From positions 1,736,012 through 1,800,011 of the forward strand of contig JAVTLE010000004.1 in assembly GCA_033439295.1 (NCBI GenBank): a stretch of DNA of 64,000 nt, read 5' to 3'. The translations under genes were made by a program, and so were the position numbers. Shown here one piece after another: positions 1-13,635 of the stretch; position 1 is the first letter of the stretch, and every line of letters starts with the position of its first letter. Source of the DNA: Deuterostichococcus epilithicus (Eukaryota > Chlorophyta > Trebouxiophyceae > Prasiolales > Stichococcaceae). Below the pieces are notes generated by a model. That model ran no database searches. It had not been told where the DNA came from and saw only the letters and a program-made list of their open reading frames with translations.

Positions 1-37
1 ATTCCCGGGACAGCAAGGCCTTGCGCGAGCATCCAGG

Positions 38-1419
38 GTAGGCACATGATGATGAGGGTGGGTTGGAGATGAATGCAGGCAACCACTGGCAGTGCCCGTG
101 CCGCAGCGCGCAAACTTGCCTGGGCGTCGCCAGGCCCGAGGACGGGTGAGCGGGCGGCTGCACCATCTTCTAGGCCGTCTCCAGGTGTCAGCAGTATCGC
201 TTGCAGCTCAAGAGTGGGTCAGGTTTGCTGCTGAGCGTTGCGAAGAGATTTCCCAAAAGCAGGCGCACTTGCGATCCCGACACCGAGGTGTGACGATGGG
301 TCTGAGACGTCAAATGGAGTGCCATTCTGGCGCAAACCCGATGTCGAGGGCAATGCATGCTCTGCTGGCAGTTTGAGATGGGTTCGATGTCCTAACTCCT
401 CTCGGATACGAGACAGCCGCTGCCCCCTAGGCGGAACATAAGCAATCTGATGCGATCGTCACAGCAACATAATCCTTGCGCGAGCATGCAGCCTGCATAG
501 CAGCGGAAATCAAACCACAGCTAGCTGGCTAGCCTCCCTTGTCTCGGACAGAGATCCTAGACGAGGCGTTTCAGGATTTGCAAGCCTCAGAAATCATTTG
601 CCTTGTTTGAAAGTGCTCTGTCGCAGTGCTTGGCCAGCCACCAAGGCTGCCGAGCTGTCGTGATACAAATATTGTGAGCAATGCGTGGCGTTGACATCCT
701 ATGTATCGGTAGCAGAAGGCAATACAAGTGCCAATCCTAAGCTACAGATGTAGATAACGCACGAAACTGGCCTGCCTATCAATTTGCACACCGCACGAGT
801 ACGTTGCAGGTGTAGACACACTTCAAGTCGCAACCCACAGGGACGTCAGCAGGCAGCCAATCTGCACCGGAGAGGCTATGAGTCCCAGTCTGAATGAATG
901 TATCACTAGGCTGTTCCCACATCCCACAATGTGAGCGTTGAAGCCGCTGCGGCATGGTCGCCGCGAACGGCTGCGCTGACAGTGCCGGTCACATTGCACT
1001 CGCGGTGAGCGACAGGAGAACTGCACTTACAGGCAATCTAGATGAGATTCATGTGCATGAGCCCCTCAACAGCAGCTTCTGTTGCCCTGTTGCCCAGTGA
1101 CAATATGCTGGACCATGGCAGGTGCATGGAGGCCACGCGTTGCACGGCGATTTGCACAAGGCGAAAGGCAGCAAGCCAAAGCTGCCGGCGCATGCGCCTT
1201 GGGGCTGGCTGTGGCGCAGCTTCCGGGCAGCAGCTGGTGGGCGCCAGGCCAGTTTCCCTTGGCGGCAAGGACTGCTGCAGAGGTGCACTCCCGATGTGCC
1301 TCCGGCAATTTATCTCCTTAAGCGGCAACTCCATGCAGCAGTGTGATGTTGCAGGGACCGCATGCTTCGTGCCTCACATCCACATTCTGATACCAGGATC
1401 CTGTGTGGCATCGCTGCAG
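38..1419. other. First intron or upstream region of FUSC paralog A
   Basis: If the open frame at 1-37 is the end of the preceding exon, this is its intron: GTAGGC at 38, CTGCAG before 1420, and the phase matches. At 1.38 kb it would be much longer than the 244-base equivalent in paralog B. Otherwise it is upstream DNA. No other gene or repeat is convincing. Confidence 0.35.
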
Positions 1420-4400
1420 GTTGCGCAAGGCGGCAGCATCAACGCAGGTGCAGGGTGCCACCCAGTTCATGGCTGGGCAGCTCCTCGTCAACATGTTCGT
1501 TTTCGTTCGCCCCTTGGCGTTCCAGCAAGTAAGTGTTTGGGACATTAAGACAGTAGCTGCTTGGAAGGGGCAGCCAAATACACGCAGCGCGCTAAGCAGT
1601 GGCATGCGGTCAGCGGCTGGAGTGCGGCTGTGCCACGATAGAAACAGTGAGCCTTGCAGCCAGGCATTGTGTGCGTGCATGCTGCTTGTGAGCTTGCCGG
1701 TCTGGCAGATTCAGCTGCCAACACATCGCACAGTCGTGACTCATGGGCCAGGTCCGCGGAGCCATCTGTATACAAAGCCAAAGTTGGACATGTCAAAGTG
1801 CTCGACCTTGATTTCTTGCCCCCCTGTAGGCGTGTCTCATGGGCCTGTTCCATGGCTCCATCAGCATCGTGTTCAACCAGGACATCACGGTGGGCGCACG
1901 GCTGATGGCCTCTGCAGCCATCTTCGGCACCGCCTGGATCGGCGTCGCCCTGGCCGGCGCCATGGTGCGGATGGTTCAGGGTTAAGGGTGTAGGACAGGC
2001 ACTGTTGGGCCTGGGAGCAACAGATGCGGGATCGACAGTGTGCAGCGCATCGATGAGGGAGCTGCTTCCCACCATGCTGGGTGCCTTTGGCGCGGCATGG
2101 CCTCGCAGCACGGAGCCCTGTTTGCCTGGCATTCTGCTGCGGCACTGCAATGCACCGTTGGAAGTGGAACATTGAAGTGCGATCCATAACACACCATCGC
2201 ACGTCTCTGATCTGCCAGCCCTGCTCCGGCACAGCTGAGCCTGGCACACGCGCCGGGCGTTGCCTACACGACCTTCGCCTGCCTGTTTGTCTGCGCTGGC
2301 GGCGTCCTTCCTACGGTGCTGCTGCGGGCGGCGGCAAACCCCGCCGTTGCGGGCGCCGGCGTCGCGCTACACCTGTTCATGGGCGTCACCGTCATCCAGG
2401 GCCAGTTTGCCTGGCCCGCCGACCGGCTGTGGAAGGACGTGAGTGCGGTCCCCAGCCTCTGTACTGTGTGCGTCCTCGGGGGTGAGCTGTGTGCGCTGTG
2501 TGGCTCATGCCTGAAGGCGCTCGGCAGCAGCCCCCACGGAAGCAGTCTGCTGGAAGGATGGTTCAGACACAGACCGTGTGCTCGACAGCCAACAGCCTGC
2601 CGTAATCTTGGTGCCTTTCGGGCGATGGCGGCGGCACGCGAGCTGGCCTGAGTGTTGCAAACATGGCTGGCAGGTCTGGCAGCGCTGTGGAGAGGTGGGA
2701 GGCTCGCACGCTTGCAGGCTTTTCAGAAAAATATCAGACGACTTGTATCCGCAGGTGGTGCTGGGCATATTAGCGGACGGCAGCTTTGCAGCTTTCGTGA
2801 ATGTGGCGGCGGGCGCGGCCGTCATGCCCTGCCTCGCATCCACGAAGCTGCGGCGCTCGCTGGCGGCGACTGTGCGCGCGCTGGGCCACAGCGTCAGCGG
2901 CTACTCGGGTAAAACACATGTTCTCAACTTGAACAAGTACGAATCTCTAATAAAGGGCGCGCCCCCCAGCCGCTCGGACGGACTGGTGGTGCCATCTTCC
3001 GTCTTGAACCAGCATATGTCCTGGTGCTGCAATGGTTGCTGGATGCCGGAGCCAGCCTGCCTGTCTGTCCCGTGTCCATGGTGGGGTGACTGCTGATGAA
3101 TGTGCTACAGGGGTGCTGTTTGAGGGCGATGCGGCGCTGGAGGCAGGCGGCCCGGCGCCGCCGCCTCCGCTGATCTACGACAGCTTGCGGGACCCCTGGG
3201 TGGACAGGCGTGCTCTCACCCGCAGCTCGGCACAGCGCGCACCCCCAGAGAAGCATTGACAAACATCACCACTGTGGCTCCCCATTGTACCAGATGTCAT
3301 GTTGCACACCCTGTGCGACGTCAGGTTTTGTTCGCACCCTGCGGCAGCTCTGCAGCCAGACCCTGATGGATGGAAAGCAGCAGCTAGGTTTGCTCCTGGG
3401 TTTCACCCGCCGACACAGCCTGCCCTGGTGGACTGGCGGCCTGGGAGTTTTGTGGAAGCCTTATAAATGTCTTGGTTTATTTCTTCCTTTTATGTCTGTA
3501 CAGGGAGCGCATCCGCCGGGCGACGGACCCGGCCCGGCAGCGGGAGCTAGCAGCCGCGCGGCCGCCGTACCTGCCGCGGGCCTCGGACCTGCGGCCCACT
3601 CTGCTGCTGGTGCGCCGTCGCGCCGGCCGAGCTGTTATGTTGTCGAGAAGATCCCCTGCTCAGTACACAGTTGGGCCTCGAGAGGGGCACCTGTCAGGCA
3701 CCACCATGCCCCAGATGCACAGCCTGCAAGGGGCCACAGGGCGATTGGACACACTTTGTGCCGCGCCGCTGCAACCTGGTGGTGCAGCATCCAGCTCCGC
3801 TCGCTCGATGTGCAAGGCCATCCGCTGCTGCAGCTTGCGAACCCCTTGCGGCGCGGGCGCCGGTGCCGACCCAGAGCCCGACCCGCCTGCAAACCCTCAA
3901 CCCTACAGGCGCGCACGGCGGCGCGGCACGCGGCCTTCGAGCCACCCTTCCTGACAGACACCCGGCTGTCCGGCTGGCGCTGGGTGCTGGACGCAGTGGA
4001 CGCGCTGCTGACGCGGGTGGCCTGCCTGGAGTCCGCGCTCGAAGGCGCCACCGGCGAGGGTGAGGGTCGGGGTATATTTCATGTGTGTTTCGCTAACTAC
4101 CCCTAGTGAGGGGCACCACGGCGGAGTGTCTGCTGCAGCCCTGTAGGGCCCACATTATGACCCAGTCGTGTCCCGGGAACGGACATGCCACAAGGCAGGG
4201 GGTGGTGTGATTCAGCTGCTCCCACAGCATGTCTGCTGCTCGGGAGGGGTGCTGCCATGTAGCATGTGCTGACGGACTGCAACATGGGATTGCGTTGCCG
4301 TCTTGCAGGCCGGCTGCTGCGGCTGGCCACCCTGCAGCGGCAGGCCAGCCTTGACGCGATGCCGGCGATGCGCGTCATCTTCGCGCAGATTGCCGCCGCG

Positions 4401-6076
4401 TGCGCAGCGCTGGCTGGGGCAGTGCTGGAGGGCCACGACCCCGAAACGGCACGACATTTTCTTATTTTGCCTCGCCATGCACGCAAGCCCTGCCACAGAA
4501 GCAGTTGTAATGCAATGCATCCACAGTGGGTTCCTGATATGGCCGATCCCCTTGCTTTTTGCGCCATTCTCAATGTGCGTTGGTGATGGGTCATTGTAGC
4601 CCAGCTGGATCGACAAGCAGAGCTGCAGCAGCTGCTGTCAACCAGCCGCCATGGCTGCGGCAGACGCTACTGCACCTCACTGTTGTCGAGGTTGATGGGG
4701 GCAATGAGCGGCCATCGGCAACATGCTGATAAACCTGTCCGCAGGAGCACTCATCGCCTGGAGCATTACACCCAGTCCTTGCAGTCCTGCAGTGTTGTTC
4801 CGCAGCCAGACATACCTTCGCTCTAAGTCTGCCACACCGCGCGCACAGTGTTCGCTGTTTGGGTTTGGCCTCCCATGTCCCTCTCCATGCCCCTGGCATG
4901 CTGCTGACTGTCCTGTCCGTGGTGGGGTCCCGCAGGCAGGGGCGCGCCTGCGGCTGTTTGGCGCGTCGTGGGGTGCATTGGAGGCGCAGCTGGCGGCGGC
5001 GCTGCACCACACGCTGGTGGCCTCGCTGCAGGGCATGCCGTGGGACCCCGCCTCGCACGCCGTCGCCTACCGCCACATGCCGGAGGTGCGCCGTGGAGAG
5101 TTGAGCACACGTTGGGCCGCACACGCCCGAGGGAACATCAACCTGAGGCAGCTGCTGCTGCCGCGCAGCCGTCAACAAGGATCGACAGGCCCAAAGCTGA
5201 TGTCGTGTCAGCTCATGCACAGCCAGCGACGTCAGCGGTTCCTCAAGAATGCATGCCTGCCAACCTGACAGCTGCGTGGCATGTTTTACGTGGCGGCGCT
5301 GGCGGGCGGCATCATGGAGGCCATGGCGCACCTGGAGCGGGCGGTCGCGGCAGCCCTGGGGCGGCGCAAGCATGGCGGCCGCCACCACCGCTACCGCGGC
5401 AGGCACTTCGGTGCGTGCGCCCATGCATCGGGAGACTCGAGTGGTTAAAGCAAGCAAGCGGCATGAGACGCGCCCGGGTCGCCATGCCATGTCATGAGTC
5501 GTCGTGCGGCAGCTGCACCGCCGCACTGTGAGCCTTTCTCAGCTGGACTGCGGCGCATGGGGCCCCCCTAACCACCGTAATTGCTGCTTCAAACTCAGCA
5601 GCACTGCCGCGTGGTGAGCAGACGTCGGCACCACAGCAGCTCGATGCAAGAATAACTGAATCACTGTTTCTTTCGACGCAGGCCGACGGGATGACCCGGT
5701 GGAGGCGGCAGCGCTCTTCCCGCCCACCCTGGAGGGCTCATACCGCTCGCCGCTGTCCGTCGACACCGCCAGCTGGGGCACGCCGCACACTCACTCAGGG
5801 CATCAGCGGCGCAGCGGCGGCAGCGGCAGGAAGGCAGTTGCGGGCGGCGGCGAGNGGGANAGCGGCAGCAGGGAAAGCCTCAGCTACCTGCGCCACCGGC
5901 TGCGGCCGCAGCCGTCAGCGGGCGGACGCGGCAGCAGCGGCGGCGGCGATGTTGATGGCGGTGCGGCCACCGACACAGCAGTGCCCAATGGCCACGCCAA
6001 AGGGCATGCGGTCAGTTCAGACCGCGGCAGCGGCAGCGGCAGCGGCAGCGGCAGCGACAGCGGCAGCAGCGGCAAT

Positions 6077-6112
<36 letters not shown>

Positions 6113-9100
6113 GGCGGCAGCGGCAGCGGCAACGGCAGCGGTAGCGGCAGCAGCAGCCGCTCAGAGGAGTTTCTGCGCCACAGGCTGCGACCACAGCCGC
6201 CGCAGCCGCAGCAGCCCGGCAAGCTGACGGCTGAGGTCCTGGCGACGGTCGATGCGGCGGCGCGGGCCAGAACTGCGCCGCCGGAGGCAGCACTGCCTGC
6301 AGGCGCCGCGGCTCGCGGCGCCCGGCACGTCGCGGCCTTCCTCTCGGAAGATGGCANCGGCGGCGCCAGCAGCGGCATCGGCGCCGACAGAGACGCCGCC
6401 TCCGAGCTGGCGTCCCTCTGCGCTGTCTCGCCGACGGCTGGCAGCTCCCCGGGCGCTGGCAGCAGCGCCGACCTTGACCCGGCTGGCAGCCGTCGCTTCG
6501 GAACAATGCGGTCCACAGAGAGCCTCGAGGGCATGTCCCTGAGGTGCGACCCCCGCCTGCTCCTTTGCTCCACCTTGCTTGTGCTGTTCTGTTGTGCCTG
6601 GCGGTGTTTTCCCAGGGGTTTGCAGCCTTTGCAATGGCTGTGATGAACCTTAAGCACTAAACCCCAAACAGTAGGGCCTCGCAGGTGCAGCAGGCACAGC
6701 CTGGAGGAGCTGTCACGAGACGCCATCCCGCAAGCCAAGCGCTCCTTAGGGTCGGAACGCGTTACTTCTGACGCCGCTTTCATGCCTGTGCCCGTGCAGG
6801 CCGCTGCAGAACATGCCCATGTCGACGTTCGTCCAGCGCAGCCGCAGCCACCCATCGGCCATGGACCTGGCCGGCATGGATGGTGGAAGTGGCGGAAGCG
6901 GCAGCGACGCCACCGGCGTCTCCACGCACGGCAGCACCTCGGACGGTGAGGAGCCATAAGACGCGGGCAAAGCTCGTTTTGGTAGCGTGTCAGCAAAGAA
7001 ACCGCAAACACCTGTGCTGTGGTACTTTGCATCAGCAAACCTGCTTCGGGGCCATTTCTTTGCAGGGGTTGTGTTTGCTGGCACCAGCTGCCAGCATCCC
7101 TAGAAAATGCTGCAAACAGCTCCGGACGCATTTGGGGGCATTCGGAAAGAGACCTCGCTAAGACGTTCGCTTCCTGTGCAGACACGGGCAGCGACATGTC
7201 AACGGCAGCGCAGACGCTGACGCAGGTCACGACAGACTACACCACTGCACCACCGCAACCGGAGGGCCCCACCCCGGAGCAGCGGCAGGTGTGGACCCTT
7301 TCTTGGAATTATTTGCTGATCACGCTCCCATTCAGCACTAGTCTAGACGTCTTGTCTGGCGGTGCCGCATGCGGGGTAGCGCTGACTGACGGCAGCAGAT
7401 CCAATGTCCCTCTGCAAGGTCTGTGAAACTCGCATGCACCGCCTGTGCTGTTTCTGCGAGACACACCATGTTGCATCTGACAGGCACACCATTGTGCACG
7501 TCACTGAAGCTGTTCACCCGCGCTCAGGCACAGCAGCAGCGGCGGCCGGCACGCACCAGCCTGCCACCGCCAGCAAAGCCGCCTCGCAAGCCGCAGGGTC
7601 GGTTCCGTGCAGGCCTGCAGCGCTATGGCGCCTACGTGCGTCCGATTGCCTATGGCATCGGCGGCACCGTGGTGTTTAAACGCTGGGCCGCAATGGCCTT
7701 CCGCATCCTGCCGCGCTCGCTGCGGCGGCCGGCGGCGCTGGGGGACCGTCTCAAGGACGACAGGTGGGNGGCTGNTGGGGCCGATGCCGCCAACCCCCCT
7801 CCCCTCCCCCCCCCCAGGCTCCATGGCAAGGCCTCGGGATGCTGCTAAGCTTCGAGTCAGCAATGCCAGACCTCTGTGAATGGCCCGCCACCAGCATGCC
7901 TGACGGCTGTGCTGTCATGTCCATCGCCATTTGATTTCACTGTTTTTAATGTCCTACAACAGCAGGTTCAGACGACCTCCAATTGTGTGTGGCCACATGC
8001 ATGTCGTTGTTCATGCAGGGTGCTGCAGTTTGGCATCAAGTACTTTGCCGGCACCGCTGGCGCCATGGTGCTAGTGCTGGCACTACAGGCCAACATTCCC
8101 GCCATCCGCGACTGGCGACTCCTGTACGGTGTGGCACTGCTCAAACCAAACTTACAGTCACACAGTATCGCGTGGATCGAATTGCTTTTGCTCCGAACCT
8201 ATCAAGCTGGTCGAGGGCTGCTCCAGCTCGCCTGCTGCTGAGAGCAGACGCTTGCTTGTCCCGACTGGTTGCTGGCCCCGGCTGGCACATGGCGAGTTGA
8301 TGGCGTGTCCCCTGAGCTCGCTGTGTGCCTGCAGGGTACTTCACGGTCGTCGTGGTGTTGTGCGAGAAGGTGACACCATGCTGCCACGGTCTGCCTTTGT
8401 TTGTCATGCCTGGCTGTTGCCCGACTTGCAAACATGACGACCTGGGCGAGGCAGCTTGCTCAACCATTGAGTCTCGCCACACCGAACCACCATGTGCCAC
8501 CAAACGGCAAGGAGCCGCAAGCAGTGCTGCACGTGGCTCGCATGCATGCTCACACCCTCTGCCGTCATGTCATGTCATGTCATGTCTTTCATCACCGACT
8601 GCAGGTGGAGACGACGATGAGCAAGGGCATCATGCGGGTGGCGACGACGGCGGTGGGCGGCGCGGCGGCGGTCGCCGTCATGCTGCGGCCCGTCGTCGCT
8701 ACCAACCCCTACATCCTCAGCGTCGTCATCCTGGCGTTCGACTTCTTCGTAGTCCTTTTCATGCAGACGCAGTTCAAATACGCAGGTGCGGAAAGTTCGC
8801 AAACACATAGTTAGTTTCTTGTTTAAGTATACATCACTAACATTACCATCATTATTGTTCTGTTAAACCTTAAAATTGAAAGGGAATAATCCATGCAGAG
8901 GAGTGAGAACCATGCGTCTTCATGCCGTGTCCGAACCTCGCCCCTGGTGTCCGCAAAGAGCCTGTGTCATCAAGCATCACCGATACGAGACGCTGCAAAC
9001 CCTTCTGCGCAGTGTTCCTCATGGTCATAACCTTCAACGGCCTGGTGCTGTGCCAGTACGTGCCGTGCAACTCGCCGGTCAACTGCCAGTCCCACGGCGC

Positions 9101-12100
9101 TCTGCGCCCCTTCTACGGCCAGGTTGACACCCCTCTGCAGCCTGCGCAACGACCCACTGCGTTCAACCTTACGGCCCCGGCATGCTCTCATTCGAACTCC
9201 AGAGGCGGCTTGCATGGTTGTGACGGCAAGCGTGGCATGCGGCCGCCCTGCTTGCCGGGTCGCCCATCGTCATCTCAACAGCTTCTGTGCATTCATTGGC
9301 ACTTTGGCATGCATGCAGCAACACCCGTGGTCTCCGCTGATGTCGTATAAGAGCAAGCTTGGAATGGTGCCAGTAAGATCCCCGGCTCCGTCTTTGCAAG
9401 CCTCCCAATCTCGCGATCAAGGTCGCCCGCATTCCCTGGCGACAGGTGGCTGCGGTCACGATCGCCATGGGCGGCCTCATCCTGTTTAACTTCGTCAAGC
9501 CCTGGTGCGGGCTGCATCCGCCTCCTCGCCCTCATCCGCTTGTGCCTGCATGGTTCCCCTGTTGTGCCCTGGAGCCTCACATCCTGCTGCCGCAGTCTGG
9601 TGCCAGGGCCTCGACTGCGCCCCAGGCTATGCACCTCACCGCAGCACCGCAGCCTGGCGCCCTCCGGCTCAGCGGTGACCCCGTCTGCGTGGCTTCACTT
9701 GCAGGTACTCGTCGGAGGCAGCCATGGAGCTGCTGGGCATCTCCTTCCAGGCGCGCTGCAGAACTGAACATCTCGGAGGGTCTCAAGACAACCGCAACAC
9801 CAATTGGCAACACATGCGGGGCCCAGGATTCTGTGCTGTGCCACCCGCAAAAGTAGGACCTGCATGGTGCCTGAATGTGGCGGATCAAGACTGAGACGAA
9901 GCAGCAGCAGCAGCAGCAGCATAACCTGACACAAACGCTGTGGCAACTCCAGCGACGCACCAGGGAAACGCCGAAGCCGGGTCGTCGCCACTTCGACAAA
10001 CCGTGCTGCGCCCGTGCATCGCAGGAGTCGGCGCAGCTCATCCGGCTGCAGTACGATGCGGCGCGCTTTGAGATGGTGCGCCCTGCAGGCCGCTCGGCGC
10101 TCAGGCGCGCCATCGCGGGCGGCGCAGCGCCTCTCGACCCGGCCTGGCTGCAGGAGCGCATCACCTCCCCGCTCGGTGAGGCGATGTTGGGTGACAGCGA
10201 CGTGAGGAGCGCGTGCTCCTGGCAGCGCCACGGAGGTAGACGCAAACCCTGGGAAACCAGGCGGCTCCTGCTGTCATCCAGTGAGCAACGCCACCTCCTG
10301 CACGCACGGTTGGTGCTGCTGCGTCGCTGGTGTGCCGCTGCGTGCGTGACACTAAACCCTACGACCCTGTGACGCTGCAGCCAAGGTGCAGCAGACGCTG
10401 GCGGCTGAGACGGTGGCCTGGCGCCGCGGCATCCTCGTCATGCCGGACGCCATACACCACGTGAGCGGTGCTGGGGTGCTTGGCAGCCCGTGGGCAGCCG
10501 CACAGCCGGCCACAGGCCTGGTGAAGCAGTGCGCGCAAACGTTCCGCAAGACAGTCGGTCGATAACACTTGCGTGACCTAAACCCAAAGCGAATTAAATC
10601 TGAATATTTATTCATTCTGGTGTTTCTGTTGCAGCTGCTGGAGGCGGCACTGGTACTGGTGGACAAGCTGGCCGCCATGGAGGCCGTGCTGGGCGCCAAG
10701 CCCATCATCGCGGGTCGCTACTCGGCGGCGCCCTGGACGCACTTCATGCTGCCGCTCGCCGGCGTCTTTGGGTGCGTGATGAAATTGAACTTTGTGCGAT
10801 ACCCCTTACTATCTGTCAGAAAATAAAATAACCGTCATCGCCCAGCCTCATGATTCGGGGACCAGATGCTAGTTCAAGCACGAGAGCATGTACCCTCTGT
10901 CTTGGGCCGCCGACGCGGTCGGCATGACGGTCGGTGCAGGCCACTGCTGCTCTGCACATGCCGGCGGCGTTGCCGGCGGTTCCAGAGTCGCCTTTGTCCG
11001 GCCGTCGCCACCAGTGCCGCCATGTGCATGCGCCAACCTAAGCAGTGTGACATCAGAGGCCACGCTGAGAATTCCTCTCTTGCGCAAGCCCAGCGGCACT
11101 GCTCCTGCTGTGGGTCGACACCGAAAGCCTGCGATGCCCTCACGCAGGGGCATGTACGAGGCGGTGGGCCGGCTGGGCGACGTCACGGGCACCTTCCTGA
11201 GACGCAGCGGCGGCACGACTGCCGGCGATGTGCGCGCCGCTATTGCCGGTCTGGAGGACGCCAGGTGCATTTGTCTCTGCTCCAAAAACCGCCTGCCTAG
11301 AACAATTAATTCCTTGGCACCATCTGCCGAGGGCAGTGAAATTAGCCTCCGTCTCACGCTTACACGATGCAAACAGGCTCGCTGTCGCAACCAGGCCAGG
11401 GGCAGTCACCGGCAACCATTGGTAAGCAACTCCGCACGCGTGTGTCGGCTGCAAGGCTCCCCCAGTGTAGCTCAGGCCATCACACGGACTGCGCTGTGAG
11501 GCAATCAGACTGGCCGCGAGCATGTTTCTTGCAGATATGACAAGAGCGCCTGCCAGGTGCAGGCTCGGGGTCGACACGTTCGGGCTGCAATGTTGTCGTT
11601 GCCATGGCTCGTACACACCTCCGCTCCAGCACACCCGCCATCTGAGGCTGGATCGACCTTAGGGCCATCTAGGGCTATAGCGGCAGGAGATCCAGTTTTG
11701 CGCACAAGCCTATTCGACAACTGCGTAGCCTCCAGACATACGCAATGCTGCACAGGCACCCAGACGATCTACTGCGAGCCCAACATTGCCTATCTGTGAG
11801 GCGTTGCAGGACAGCCATGCCTGCCTGGACCCTTGAACCCTGCTGGCGCATCTGGCGCAGGATGGTGGTGCGCCAGCGGCAGCGGGAGGTCATGCGCGGC
11901 TTCTTCACCCTGGTGCGCATCACCTCCATGCCGGACCTGCAGCGGGCCGGCGGCAGCGGCGGCGGCTCCGATGGCAGCGCCAGCGAAACCGGAGGCGGCA
12001 GCAGCGACGGCGGCGGCGGTGGTGGCGCCGGAGGCGTCCAGGGTTTGAGGCAGCCGGCGGCCGGGGATGCGCCCGCTTCGAGTGGCGGCGCCGCGGTCGG

Positions 12101-13047
12101 CACACAGACCGCCGCAATTGCTGCCGCCGCCTCCGGTGCCGTAGACACAAGTCGTGACGCAGACAGCACGGCGACGGCGGCGGCGGCGGCGGCGCAGCCG
12201 CAGACCCTGGGGCAGTTGAGCGCCGCAGCCGCCGCTGCCGCAGCGGATGCCGGCCGGCGCAGTGGCACCGGCGAGGGCAGCGGCGGCAGCAGTGCCGGGG
12301 CTGCTCCATCAGAGAGCGGCGCGCCCCGGCGGCAGCGGCGTGTGGCGCCGGCCTCCGCCCGGGGGCCGCAGGTCCAGTGCCCGCGGCCCCCACGGCAGGG
12401 GCTCCTTCCCTGCCTGGCTCCCAGCACGTCCGCTTTGCGGAACCGGTGCCGGCGAACTCTTCCCCGCACAGCCAGGCAGGTCCGCCCGCCGGCGGCAGCG
12501 GCAGTGGAGAAGGCGCGGCCCGCGTCACCATGCGCGCCCGCCGGAACAGCGGCGGCACCCTGCCGCGGNCGCTGTCGCTGCCGGCGGGGCTGCCGGTAGT
12601 GGGGCACGAGCGCGGCGGCGGCGGCGGCGCCAGCGGCAGCGTCAGCGCGGCGGACGCGCGCCGNGAGCTGGCCGGCCGAACGCCGGACGACCACATGCGC
12701 TTCAGCAGCTTCAGCTTCGCGCTCACAGAGCAGGTGGGGGTTCAAGGATTTTAGAGTTTAGGCACCGAGAGCAGGTGGGGCGCGTGCGAGTGCATGTCTG
12801 CCAAGCGCCTCGGATCGTGTCGTGCCGGGGTGCGGGTTCTGACTGTGTCGCGGCATGGAGCTGTTCGAATGGTTTCCTCAAAACTGAACGTGGCCGGCTC
12901 GAGATGCGCTGCCGGCGGATTCTGCTGTCTCCCTTAAACCCTTGCTGACAGCAGCGCCACGTCCTGCAGGTCGACAAGCTCACGCTAATGGCGCGGCTGG
13001 CGCTGGACTTTGAGGCCGAGATAACGCGGCGGCGGCACTGGCCGTGA
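1420..13047 (+). CDS. Giant FUSC/aromatic-acid-exporter-like membrane protein, paralog A (5' end incomplete)
   Basis: Modelled exons: 1420-1528, 1830-1964, 2235-2438, 2755-2908, 3111-3207, 3504-3609, 3909-4059, 4309-4448, 4936-5085, 5272-5410, 5682-6543, 6800-6945, 7182-7288, 7528-7763, 8019-8128, 8335-8369, 8605-8785, 9013-9122, 9446-9504, 9706-9751, 10025-10175, 10381-10460, 10635-10771, 11148-11264, 11861-12733, 12970-13047, about 1570 residues. Two hydrophobic bundles (exons 1-4 and 15-19) are separated by cytosolic helices and a Ser/Gly-rich linker. The second bundle has the FUSC-like signature KGIMRVATTAVGGAAAV followed by two membrane helices. This half-repeat design is typical of the FUSC/ArAE/ALMT transporter clan, so anion or aromatic-acid efflux is inferred; the substrate is unknown. 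A first exon may lie at 1-37 (frame ends in phase 2 at a GT). Exons end to end match paralog B. The exon at 11861-12733 needs one frame shift near 12.25-12.38 kb. Three introns start with GC (after 3207, 4448 and 9751). Confidence 0.85.
6014..6166 (+). repeat. (GGCAGC)n-type microsatellite coding Ser/Gly tract
   Basis: Imperfect GGCAGC and AGC repeats lie inside the linker exon of FUSC paralog A and encode a poly-Ser/Gly stretch between the two membrane halves. It keeps the reading frame, as expected for a length-variable disordered linker. Confidence 0.9.
8562..8586 (+). repeat. CATGT pentamer repeat
   Basis: About four and a half copies of CATGT lie in an intron of FUSC paralog A, about 20 bases before the acceptor of the exon at 8605. 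Confidence 0.9.
9900..9921 (+). repeat. (CAG)n microsatellite, intronic
   Basis: Seven AGC/CAG units lie in the intron between exons 9706-9751 and 10025-10175 of FUSC paralog A. Confidence 0.9.
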
Positions 13048-13635
13048 CAGGATCAATCGCACCTCTGCAGCGAATCCGTTAACACCGTGTTTCTGGAAAC
13101 AGCGCCACGCGGGCGGTGCAAAACCAGCAGCCGCCTGCGATGGCGGCTGGTGACAGCATGCTAGAGGGTCGGCAGCAGTGCCGAAGCAACTTACACAGTG
13201 CGTCTGTATTGCAGCTGCGCATATGCCATATGAGGCAGCTCCATGGACGGCAATGCTCAGCAGTGCCATCTATACTGCAACCGCTGTCAGGGTTTGGGTA
13301 TAGGATAGCAGGGTCGGTGTCAAGCTGCGGACGCGCCGCAATCGTCATTATTGTATTGCAAGTGGCAAGCAGGACCTTCAAAGTCTCGGTGACTCACGCT
13401 GCGGATTTGTCACAGACAAAGGAACCAGGTGCAGAGAAGGCTCCGTTCAGCTGCTAATGAATCAAGCTACGGCATGCAGATGGAACGAAATGTTCCAAAA
13501 TGGCAACATGTGAAAACACCAAGGAACGAACCATCGTATCGCTGTCAACCCGACACTCTCTGATAGGCACCAGCAGCAGTAATTCCTACAGCAAGGACAG
13601 GCCGCCCTGCAGACAGGTCACGTCGCAGGTTTTGT
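13048..13635. other. Convergent intergenic region
   Basis: About 590 bases lie between the stop of FUSC paralog A and the presumed 3' end of the helical-repeat gene. No ORF with coding character, RNA gene or repeat is visible. Confidence 0.45.

Noticed and set aside
6014-6166. Repeat block as a CRISPR array
   Set aside because: It is a coding microsatellite without unique spacers in a eukaryotic exon.
5884-7230. 448-codon minus-strand ORF
   Set aside because: It is the antisense shadow of the Ser/Gly-rich linker exon of FUSC paralog A; GC-rich repeats keep all frames open and it has no domain.
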